A DNA stretch of 64,000 nucleotides from Ruminococcus sp. HUN007. GTDB taxonomy: Bacteria > Bacillota > Clostridia > Oscillospirales > Ruminococcaceae. This document shows, piece after piece, positions 1 through 7,043 of the stretch. The translations under genes and the position numbers were made by a program. The stretch covers positions 2,480,001-2,544,000 of the forward strand of contig NZ_JOOA01000002.1 of the NCBI RefSeq assembly GCF_000712055.1. Reading direction: 5' to 3'. Position 1 is the first letter of the stretch; each line of letters begins with the position of its first letter. The notes under the pieces were generated by a model that was not told the DNA's origin, made no database searches, and saw only the letters and a program-made list of their open reading frames with translations.

Positions 1-230
1 TCAGGAGTTATTATAGTTTCTTCCGAATCAGAAACTGGTTCTGATGTATGATTATTTTCATCGGTCAGCTCTTCAGAACAGTCATTTGACAATACCGGAT
101 TTTTAAGTTCTGTTTTATCAGATTTTCCTGAAGATTTATACTTGGCCTTATGAAATTCTGTAGCCGTTTCTACTATATTTTCAACTGTTGTTTCTTCCAC
201 GGATGAAAGATTATAATATTTTTTTTTCAT
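1..230 (-). CDS. Unrecognised protein, N-terminal part only
   Basis: An open frame starts with ATG at 228-230 and runs off the left edge of the window. It begins MKKKYYNLSSVEETTVENI and is rich in Glu, Ser and Thr, so probably soluble with a disordered start. Its start codon lies inside the last codons of the 568-aa gene that ends at 211 (20-nt overlap), so the two are probably translationally coupled and functionally paired. No family is recognised. The gene sits on the outer edge of the CRISPR island, and the sequence does not show whether it belongs to it. Confidence 0.5.
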   Translation of the reverse strand, partial: MKKKYYNLSSVEETTVENIVETATEFHKAKYKSSGKSDKTELKNPVLSNDCSEELTDENNHTSEPVSDSEETIITP

Positions 231-1917
231 TAACGCTGTATCCATAGAATCTTGTGGATGCAAATATACCATTTAATGATTTCAAAAAGTTCATAAGTGA
301 CGTGCATTCATCAAGATTGTCTGATACAAGAAGAGAAAATTCAACTTCATTTTCGTCATATCTCTTAATCTGAAAATCAAGAGTATTCATCAATGAAGTG
401 ATATTTTCTTCTTCTGAAAGGAAACATGAGAGATAATAGAATGAAGTTTTGTGTTTTCCGTATATATAGAAAGCAGAAAAATAATCATCAGTCAAATAAT
501 CCGTGCCGATAACAATGCCTTTAGAGAAAAAATCTAAATAAAAATTCCTAATCACCAAGTATCCAATTCTTGTGAGTATGATGTTGGAACTGTTTTCTTC
601 ATCTAGTGGAATAACATTTGCATGTTCAAGATCCCATGGGTTTTTAGCTGCTGTTGTAAATCGTTTAAACCAGTCAGCATTTGTTTTTTCTTTAAGACAG
701 TTGATAGCCTTGGATGTAAGGCAATATACAGGTTCAAATCCTTCAATTGTGTCTTTGCGAATATATCCCAGTTTAAATAATGAATCCAGCATCAGTTTAT
801 AATCAAGATCGACGTTTGCGTATTTATGCCCCTTTTTCAGAATGGATTCAGTTACATAATGGAATTTTGTGAAAGCATAAAGGATAAAACCATTACCTTT
901 CCCGTATTTTTCAATATCTTTCTTAAAGGTTTTCTGCGGCGTTTTCTTTCCGTCATCTTTATCTTCTACGTTCGTGGAATAACCTTCTCTTGGTTTAACT
1001 GTGATGTTAAAAGAATTGAATTTTTCAATTTTAAGTCTTTCTGATTCGTCATCCGAAGCATCGCCGGCAGATGACGCAGATTGATCTTCAACAGTTGCTT
1101 CCATCGGTTGAGTGGCATTATCATCGATGTCGGTTTCTGTATTCATGGCAGAATCTGAACAATGGGCAGCACTTGTTTCATCTGAAGACTGTTCAGTTAT
1201 ATTGTCAGCTGAATCCAATTGTTCAGATACCGGCACTTTCTCTTCATTTGAATCATCAGTATCTGACATTGATTCGAACGAAAGCTGAAGCGGTTCACCT
1301 GAGTTTGCTGCGATAAATTCATCAAGATCTGTCATCAGTGATTTATCAATATAAAGATTATCCTGAAGCAATAAGAGTAATAGTTTTTTACTGTCAGAGA
1401 AAATACTTTCTTTTCTGGAATATTCGAGTTTATCATCGCGTGAACTGTCATCGACTATCCGGTAAAACTCTTCATACGGTTCAACAGCCTTGGTGTATTC
1501 GTCAAGTGTCAAATCTTTGTCATTCAGTTCTTTAAGCTGTTCTGAATACTCATCAAGATACTTCTGGCATTCTTCAACTTTGGAACGGATGCTTTTGAAT
1601 TTTATGATAATATATTTCGCTTTGCTAAGAAGCTTTTTTTCTTCGAGCTGTGCTTCGTAACTTTCAACATTTGATATAACTTCATTAAGTGAATCAGAAC
1701 ATTTTTCGCCTGGAAATATCTCAGGATAATCTTTCTTGAGTGTATCCTGAGAATTTTTGAGTTCGAGAAGTGTTTTCATCGTACTCGAAATAACATCCGG
1801 ATTAACAATGCTTTCAGTCTTTATGTTTTCACTTATGAAATCAATGCTGCGTTTTAGTGAATCAAGACATTTAGCGATAGAATCAAGAGTGTTACGTATT
1901 TTAGCTGTGTCTGACAT
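211..1917 (-). CDS. Unrecognised 568-aa coiled-coil and winged-helix-like protein
   Basis: The first 200 residues are highly charged and helical (probable coiled coil). Residues about 215-300 form an acidic Ser/Thr-rich linker. The C-terminal half has a compact region around residues 330-420 that reads like a winged helix (two helices, then a Leu/Ile-rich strand pair ending with a CLTS segment), followed by an aromatic-rich domain. No catalytic motif is visible and no family is recognised. There is no signal peptide or membrane segment. A ribosome-binding site (AGGAGG) precedes the ATG and a good sigma-A promoter lies at 1973-2001. It is divergent from the CRISPR accessory operon and overlaps the next minus-strand gene by 20 nt. 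A regulatory or scaffold role is a guess only. Confidence 0.6.
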   Translation of the reverse strand: MSDTAKIRNTLDSIAKCLDSLKRSIDFISENIKTESIVNPDVISSTMKTLLELKNSQDTLKKDYPEIFPGEKCSDSLNEVISNVESYEAQLEEKKLLSKAKYIIIKFKSIRSKVEECQKYLDEYSEQLKELNDKDLTLDEYTKAVEPYEEFYRIVDDSSRDDKLEYSRKESIFSDSKKLLLLLLQDNLYIDKSLMTDLDEFIAANSGEPLQLSFESMSDTDDSNEEKVPVSEQLDSADNITEQSSDETSAAHCSDSAMNTETDIDDNATQPMEATVEDQSASSAGDASDDESERLKIEKFNSFNITVKPREGYSTNVEDKDDGKKTPQKTFKKDIEKYGKGNGFILYAFTKFHYVTESILKKGHKYANVDLDYKLMLDSLFKLGYIRKDTIEGFEPVYCLTSKAINCLKEKTNADWFKRFTTAAKNPWDLEHANVIPLDEENSSNIILTRIGYLVIRNFYLDFFSKGIVIGTDYLTDDYFSAFYIYGKHKTSFYYLSCFLSEEENITSLMNTLDFQIKRYDENEVEFSLLVSDNLDECTSLMNFLKSLNGIFASTRFYGYSVNEKKIL

Positions 1918-1972
1918 TTATTTATCCCTCCTGTTTATATCATAAAGCGAACGTGCTTTTCTTAATAGAATA

Positions 1973-2001
1973 ATTATAGCATATCGATTATAAAATTTCA
2001 A
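1973..2001 (-). promoter_or_regulatory. Sigma-A promoter of the 568-aa gene
   Basis: On the minus strand TTGAAA (1996-2001) and TATAAT (1973-1978) are separated by exactly 17 bp, about 55 bp upstream of the ATG. Between this promoter and 2140 there is no convincing gene. The 358-bp gap 1918-2275 otherwise holds only the divergent promoter at 2143 and a ten-codon ORF. Confidence 0.65.
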
Positions 2002-2142
2002 TAAAATCGAAATAAAATATGCAAACTGTTGCATTGGAGGTGAAAGCGTGTTTTTGAAAATGACAAATGATTGGGTAAATAGGCGTTAAGTTAAAGTGAC
2101 TGCGTTGTGAAAAATGAGAAAACTAAAAAAGATTTTTGTATT

Positions 2143-2179
2143 TATCACTTAACATAAGCAGAAATTTTATATTATATAA
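2143..2179 (+). promoter_or_regulatory. Shared bipartite promoter motif, copy 1 (accessory operon)
   Basis: TATCACTTAAC (2143-2153) is followed 25 bp from its first base by TATATTATATAA (2168-2179) and then ACAGA. The same two blocks at the same spacing occur at 16954, 17385 and 17617, and in a weaker form at 19324. This copy drives the operon of the 66-aa protein, Csx20-like, CARF-HEPN, CARF, sigma-like and Cas6 genes. Hexamers can be assigned in more than one way (for example TTAACA-18-TATATA), so the sigma factor is uncertain. Confidence 0.65.
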
Positions 2180-2194
2180 ACAGAAGCCGATAAG

Positions 2195-2227
2195 ATGGAA
2201 CGGATCCGAAATATCACTGTCAGCTAA
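2195..2227 (+). CDS. Ten-codon ORF in the leader of the accessory operon
   Basis: ATG at 2195 opens a ten-codon ORF (MERIRNITVS) that starts 16 nt after the AT-rich box of the shared promoter. Its position matches the nine-codon ORFs at 17009 and 17674, which follow other copies of the same promoter. The peptide is not similar to them, and its ribosome-binding site is poor, so translation is doubtful. It may be a leader peptide or chance. Confidence 0.3.
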   Translation: MERIRNITVS

Positions 2228-2275
2228 ATTAGGAAGTGACAAATCTGAACTACATATTAACAGGAGGAACTTAAA

Positions 2276-2476
2276 ATGATGAAAAATAAAAGTGCGTGCA
2301 TAACTTGTCCTTTTGCTGTTCAGTCAATGTTAAAAGGAAGCCAGTGCGAACATTGCATACATAATAATGTGGAAACAATGATGATTGTAGGCGAATATAC
2401 CGCGAAGACTGTAGACAGAATTGTAGAACGAATAAAGGAATTTGCACAAAAACTATTGAAAAATCCGATAAAATAA
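2276..2476 (+). CDS. 66-aa CxxC...CxxC protein heading the CRISPR accessory operon
   Basis: This small protein starts with tandem ATGs behind a perfect AGGAGG (2262-2267). Four cysteines in two CxxC pairs (CITC near residue 9, CEHC near residue 25) suggest a zinc or iron-sulfur knuckle. The C-terminal 30 residues form a basic amphipathic helix. No family is recognised. It is the first gene after the shared promoter at 2143 and lies 29 nt before the Csx20-like gene, so it is probably part of the type III response module. The AACAGGAGGA context before its start is also found before the 87-aa gene at 17097. Confidence 0.7.
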   Translation: MMKNKSACITCPFAVQSMLKGSQCEHCIHNNVETMMIVGEYTAKTVDRIVERIKEFAQKLLKNPIK

Positions 2477-2505
2477 TATATAATATACAGAAAGGATGAT
2501 GCTGT

Positions 2506-2853
2506 TTGAAAATATTGTGGGTATCACGTCATAAAATGACTAAAGAACAGATTGATGATTTAACAAGGATCTATGGTGAGGCAGAAATAATTCAGGTCGA
2601 TCAGACGATAAACAGAGCAGAGGATATATTAGCAATAGATGCAGATGTTTATGCAGTTGTTCTTCCGATTGATATTATTGCTGAATTAAAAAAACAGACA
2701 GAAAAAGATGTAATAAGACCCGTATCAAGCAGAGTGAAATCAGATGTAACAAAAATCAATCCGGCAAATGGTCTTATGGAATCAGAGTATATCTTCAGGC
2801 ATGAAGGCTGGCAGCGTATAAACAGAATAGAAATCGATACTGAAATTTTGTGA
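2506..2853 (+). CDS. Csx20-like small CRISPR ancillary protein (putative ring nuclease)
   Basis: The start is TTG at 2506 behind AAAGGATGATG; no better ATG is available. The 115-aa protein opens with a beta strand and an SRH motif (MKILWVSRHKMTKEQ), then a helix, IIQVD and the strand YAVVLPIDIIAEL. That is the compact Rossmann-like order of the Csx20/Csx16 group of CARF-related proteins. Members of these families are predicted or shown to degrade cyclic oligoadenylate, the second messenger made by Cas10. It lies 15 nt upstream of a CARF-HEPN effector, a typical place for an off-switch. Family assignment is from motif memory and should be treated as moderate; ring-nuclease activity is inferred. 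Confidence 0.55.
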   Translation: MKILWVSRHKMTKEQIDDLTRIYGEAEIIQVDQTINRAEDILAIDADVYAVVLPIDIIAELKKQTEKDVIRPVSSRVKSDVTKINPANGLMESEYIFRHEGWQRINRIEIDTEIL

Positions 2854-2868
2854 TAAGGAGTAAATGAC

Positions 2869-4608
2869 ATGGCAAATATAATTATTATGAATCTAAGCAA
2901 GTTACCGCCAGCTTTGCCGAAGAATTCGACTGATAATAAGGATGACTCCAAGACTCCAAATGAAGTTGATTATGACGGTGGGAAATTTGGCGTGATCAAG
3001 GGGTTATATACCGCTGACGCTCCGTTAAAGTATCTTATAGAGTACATAAAAAGTAAAAATGAATCTGTAGATAAAATACTTACTGTTGTAACAGATGAAG
3101 CTAAAACTGCTTTTGTTGCGTTAAGGGAAATGTTAAAAGTTTATGATCCAACTGTACCTGAACCAATAGAAATACCAGGTGAGGATCAACTGAAAACTGT
3201 ACAGGAGATAATTGATAAAGTTGAGCCGAATGATAAAATTTATATTGAATCTACCGGAGGGCTCAGGAACACTACATATACTCTTATGACTATTGTAAGA
3301 ATTCTTGAATATTCTGGTGTTACATTTGAGAAAGCGGTATACTCAAATGTTGGAGAAAAACGCATAGAAGATATTACATCTACATACCGAATGTTCAACC
3401 TCATAAATTCAGTTAATAGTTTTACTTCTTACGGAAGTGCATCTGAACTGGAAAGTCTATTTAAAAATAATGATCATGAAATAATAAGCGAAACCATAGC
3501 TGCTATGAAGGATTTTTCAGATGACATTACGTTGTGCCGCACATCACGTCTGGATTCTACTCTTGAAAGGCTTAATGAGTGTTTGATCAGACTGTCAACT
3601 ACTAAAGTTACCAGTAAGGAAGCAATATTATTCAAATCACTTTCCAAGGTTATCAGAAAAAAATTCTATATGGATAAAGATAACCGGAAAATTGAATATA
3701 CTGATGTTGTCAGATGGTGTCTGGATAATAAGCTTGTTCAGCAGGCAGTAACGGTTTTTACAGAAAAGATGCCAAAGTATTTTTTTGATCATAATCTTTT
3801 TACTGTTGATGAAAACGAACTTGAAGTAATCAGAGAAAAAAATAAAAAAAGCAGCTTCGGACTGGAATACGAATTGTTTTACAGTGGATTGATGACATCA
3901 GTTCCTGTTCCAGATTATGCAGATGATTTTCAGAAAATTGTTAAAGCCGCTGACTTTGAAAAGAAATCAGTAGTTTTAAAAAAGAGTGACGAGAGAATTA
4001 TATATGAGGCTCTGTGTGAATGCGAAAATATAACTACATTCCGAACTCGTATAAGCAGTAAAAAATTCGGGCATAAATATGATATTGATACGCTTAGAGA
4101 TAATCTGGATAAATACTTCAAAGTTAAAACGTTATTGTATGATTCTAGAGGGAATATCCGAAAAATCAATTTTGAAGAAGAATTAAAGGATTATCCTGAA
4201 ATAAGTGAATGGTTCTTGAAAATTAAAAATCCTAATACTGTAAAAGGATTCATTTCATCGGTAGTTAATGACGGAAAGATTTGCGAAGAGTTATTAAACT
4301 TTAAAACCGAATACAGCGATAATCATTTGAATTTTATTTCATGGATAGACAAAAAAAGTGACAGATGTATGTATTCACTGAATACAAAGGCGACCGTTGA
4401 TGAATGGAAGTCAATATTTATGGATATATATTATATCAAGACTTTTATCAGAAACAACCTTAATCATGCCAGCGAAGATGAAGTTGATGACGAGAAGATA
4501 AAGTTTTTCTCATCCGATTCACGGTATATTATTAACACTGATTTTTCAGTGGAGTATATAATTAAAATTCTTAATGAAGCACTTAATAAAATTGAAAAAA
4601 TTTCATAA
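2869..4608 (+). CDS. csm6: CARF-HEPN ribonuclease, Csm6/Csx1-like
   Basis: The 579-aa protein has an N-terminal CARF domain: strand IIIMNL, then KILTVVTDEA (about 69-78) and the ligand-loop motif IYIESTGGLRNTT at 124-136. A long helical middle follows. The C-terminal HEPN domain carries the R-x4-H signature RNNLNH (Arg528, His533). In this family CARF binds cyclic oligoadenylate and switches on the HEPN dimer, which cuts RNA non-specifically. The ATG is preceded by AAGGAG. It sits between the Csx20-like gene and a stand-alone CARF gene, and the minus-strand operon supplies the Cas10 that would make the signal. Naming as Csm6 rather than Csx1 is arbitrary at this resolution. Confidence 0.8.
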   Translation: MANIIIMNLSKLPPALPKNSTDNKDDSKTPNEVDYDGGKFGVIKGLYTADAPLKYLIEYIKSKNESVDKILTVVTDEAKTAFVALREMLKVYDPTVPEPIEIPGEDQLKTVQEIIDKVEPNDKIYIESTGGLRNTTYTLMTIVRILEYSGVTFEKAVYSNVGEKRIEDITSTYRMFNLINSVNSFTSYGSASELESLFKNNDHEIISETIAAMKDFSDDITLCRTSRLDSTLERLNECLIRLSTTKVTSKEAILFKSLSKVIRKKFYMDKDNRKIEYTDVVRWCLDNKLVQQAVTVFTEKMPKYFFDHNLFTVDENELEVIREKNKKSSFGLEYELFYSGLMTSVPVPDYADDFQKIVKAADFEKKSVVLKKSDERIIYEALCECENITTFRTRISSKKFGHKYDIDTLRDNLDKYFKVKTLLYDSRGNIRKINFEEELKDYPEISEWFLKIKNPNTVKGFISSVVNDGKICEELLNFKTEYSDNHLNFISWIDKKSDRCMYSLNTKATVDEWKSIFMDIYYIKTFIRNNLNHASEDEVDDEKIKFFSSDSRYIINTDFSVEYIIKILNEALNKIEKIS

Positions 4609-4628
4609 CAGAAAAGGAGTAATTAATC

Positions 4629-5252
4629 ATGAAAAAGTTTTATACAATCAGTCCGTTTCAGAATCCGGAAACAATGAAAGAAGGGGTTGTATATACCCCT
4701 GAAAACAATCCGGATCTGGAATTTGGCGCAACCTCATTTCCTATTATCCCTGTTATTAATGCCTATGCTCAAAAAGGTGAACAGATTGAGATAATAACTA
4801 TTACGTCTGAATCTACAGCTGGTTTTGATAATGCAGAGAAAAACAAGGAAATATTCATTCAGTCACTGGAAGATTTAAAAAAGCAAAAAGGTTTTACTTA
4901 TCATGAGACACCTATTACAATACCTTTTAGCAGTGATATTGATACACAGATTGAAATGTTTTCGAAGCTGATAGATACTGCTGCTGATGAAGATGAGATA
5001 TATGCAGATATCACCTATGGAACAAAAGTAATGTCTCAGGTGCTGACAATGAGCATCAATTATGCATATAGGCTTCATAGTAATGTTACACTTGGCTGTA
5101 TAGTATACGGTGAAGTTGTTCATAATCCTGGAGAAAAGAAAGGGAAGATTTATGATGAAACTTCAATGAACTATATGGATGAGATCGTAAGACTGATGGC
5201 AGAAACAAAGATCAAGAATCCGACTGAACATATCAAGAGAATGCTTAAGTAA
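4629..5252 (+). CDS. Stand-alone CARF-domain protein
   Basis: The 207-aa protein has the core strands of a CARF domain. The signature region IYADITYGTKVMSQ lies around residues 124-137 and is followed by a long helix and strand, matching the D-x-T-x-G loop seen in ligand-binding CARF proteins. There is no HEPN, nuclease or DNA-binding domain after it; the protein ends soon after a short helix. It starts 20 nt after the CARF-HEPN gene behind AAAAGGAG. Possible roles are sensing cyclic oligoadenylate as a regulator, destroying it as a ring nuclease, or pairing with the sigma-like protein encoded 14 nt downstream. The sequence does not choose among these. Confidence 0.65.
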   Translation: MKKFYTISPFQNPETMKEGVVYTPENNPDLEFGATSFPIIPVINAYAQKGEQIEIITITSESTAGFDNAEKNKEIFIQSLEDLKKQKGFTYHETPITIPFSSDIDTQIEMFSKLIDTAADEDEIYADITYGTKVMSQVLTMSINYAYRLHSNVTLGCIVYGEVVHNPGEKKGKIYDETSMNYMDEIVRLMAETKIKNPTEHIKRMLK

Positions 5253-5266
5253 TGGTGGTGATTGAT

Positions 5267-6259
5267 ATGAATAATAACAATGATGTTGAAAAAACAGTAA
5301 ACGAGTTTGCTAAAGACTATTATTATGCCCGCAAGTCCGGTAATAAAGCAGTTATGGATAAGTGCAGAAATGCTATTATTTTAAAGATATATGAGCCAAA
5401 TGCTTTTAGCAATAAGATCGTAAAAATAAGAGAAAATTACAACGAAAGTTCTGTTAGTTTTTCAAGGTTTTCATTTTGTGGTTACGATAGGAATGATGCA
5501 GTCAGTGATCTTACTGAGTTATTTATTAAGTTCATTGAAAAATATGACTATGATAAAAATCCAAATTTTGCTGCTGCATTTATTACTGCAATAAAGTGGG
5601 ATATGAATAATAAGCTATCTAAAGATAAGGAAAGAAATAATTCAGAAAAAACTGACGATAAAGAAGCCAAGAAGCGGATACCAAGGGCAGAAAAGATTTC
5701 TGATATCGTTTGCGATGAATCCGGAGAACATTCTCTTTTTGAAAAAGTAGCAGATGAAAGTGAAAACATTGAAAACTTAGACCTTGACAACTCGCTGGAA
5801 ACAATGAGAATAAAACTTATTTCGGTTATCACACTGTTTTATAAAAGAAATAAAGGCAAATCAGCTAGTCAGGTTAAGTATAGTTATTACAGGATCTTTA
5901 CTACTGAAACGGTTGTTAAGGATATTCGTGAAAACAGTAATACCGGAATCTATGATTTTATGAACAAAAATGAGATCATGCAGACCCTTGATTGTGATTA
6001 TATAAAATTCATTGCGTTCACTGATATGGAAAAACTCGAAGATATAATAAGCATGGCAATAAAAAAATACAGCGATATTATCAATGGTGCAGAAGACAAA
6101 ATAATTATACTTGACAAAGAACCAAGGGTTATAATTGCATACAGAACAGCAGCAAACCTTGATGAAAAACAAGTAACAGCCGCCAATGTTTCTTTAATGA
6201 AGAAGAACTACAAGCAGGAAATAGAAGATATATTTAAGGAAAATGAGTTAGCATGTTAA
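5267..6259 (+). CDS. Sigma-70-factor-like protein in the type III accessory operon
   Basis: ATG at 5267 is preferred over 5252 because GGTGGTGAT lies at a proper distance before it; the alternative adds five residues. Around residues 70-125 the protein reads like sigma region 2: YDRNDAVSDLTELFIKFIEK, then KYDYDKNPNF, a hydrophobic helix with AIKWDMNN and a basic KDKERN end. An acidic linker resembling region 3 follows, and residues about 190-240 could be a diverged region 4. The last third is unlike known sigma factors. It lies between the CARF gene and cas6, overlapping cas6 by 7 nt. An obvious hypothesis is that it reads the shared promoter motif found five times in this island. No anti-sigma gene is seen. 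Confidence 0.5.
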   Translation: MNNNNDVEKTVNEFAKDYYYARKSGNKAVMDKCRNAIILKIYEPNAFSNKIVKIRENYNESSVSFSRFSFCGYDRNDAVSDLTELFIKFIEKYDYDKNPNFAAAFITAIKWDMNNKLSKDKERNNSEKTDDKEAKKRIPRAEKISDIVCDESGEHSLFEKVADESENIENLDLDNSLETMRIKLISVITLFYKRNKGKSASQVKYSYYRIFTTETVVKDIRENSNTGIYDFMNKNEIMQTLDCDYIKFIAFTDMEKLEDIISMAIKKYSDIINGAEDKIIILDKEPRVIIAYRTAANLDEKQVTAANVSLMKKNYKQEIEDIFKENELAC

Positions 6260-6976
6260 AACAATATGATTTTGTATTCAGAACATCTGAAGTTGATAAC
6301 ATCCAATCAGAACCGGCAGTAAAAATACATGGAATTCTGATGCATAATATTCCCCAGACGGTCGCTCAGAAGCTACACGAAAACAAGTATCATCCGTTTT
6401 TCAATTTACTGTGTTCCTTCATCTGATCCGGAAAACGTTATAACTCGTATATCTTCACTTTCTTCAGAAGCAGACAGCGTTTTGTATGCTGCCTATAACC
6501 TTGACAAGGTGAAAATATCAGGACTGAAACCGGCAGAAATTATTAAACGCGGAGAAATCCATGAAGCAGATTATTCTGAGATCGCTGACAGTTTGTCAGG
6601 CAGTAAATTCAGACTGAATTTTATGACGCCTTCAACGTTTAAAACCGGAGGAACAGAGACAGGTTTTCCGGATATATCAATGCATTTTCTTTCAGTAATA
6701 AGGAGAATCAACGAATTTGAAGGTCTGAATATTTCTTTTGAAGATTTCAGAAGAGCGTTTTATAAATGCAGGATATTTGATTGGAATTTTACAAACTGTA
6801 AATATAACATCAGCGGTCGTTTGATTTCAGGAATGACGGGATACACTGTAATTGGTTTGCCGTCTGATACGGAGGTCGCTGCGCTTTTGAAGAAGATATT
6901 TGTGTACGCTTCTTTTTCCGGTACTGGTGCAAGAACCGGAATAGGTATGGGCGGTTTCTTTTTCGACGCAATGTGA
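6253..6976 (+). CDS. cas6: Cas6 CRISPR endoribonuclease (frameshifted in this sequence)
   Basis: The frame opens at ATG 6253 (ATGTTAA overlap with the previous stop). It encodes an N-terminal RAMP ferredoxin fold with the typical HGILMHNIPQTVAQKLHE segment followed by HPF. A run of five T at 6397-6401 then shifts the frame and a stop follows within ten codons. Reading four T instead continues as SIYCVPSSDPENV and on to 6976. There the Cas6 glycine-rich loop FSGTGARTGIGMGG lies near the C-terminus. The restored length is 240 aa, normal for Cas6, which cuts pre-crRNA in the repeat. It is the only Cas6 in the window, so a real break would block crRNA maturation unless another enzyme replaces it. 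A sequencing insertion is more likely (see findings). Confidence 0.75.
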
Positions 6977-7002
6977 TTCACTAATAGTTATAATAGAAAA
7001 AT

Positions 7003-7043
7003 GGTCCTTCCGGATTGTGACGTCCGGAATGACCGATTTTTTT
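7003..7043 (+). terminator. Bidirectional terminator between convergent operons
   Basis: A stem formed by GGTCCTTCCGGA and TCCGGAATGACC is followed by GATTTTTTT on the plus strand. It is preceded by an A-run that gives ATTTTTC on the minus strand. It separates cas6 from the convergent RAMP operon. Confidence 0.75.

Noticed and set aside
2010..2140. Possible third CRISPR leader beside promoter copy 1
   Set aside because: No similarity to the array leaders (no ATAATGACAAAC or CCCTCTG blocks) and no repeat nearby; only the rightward promoter motif is shared.
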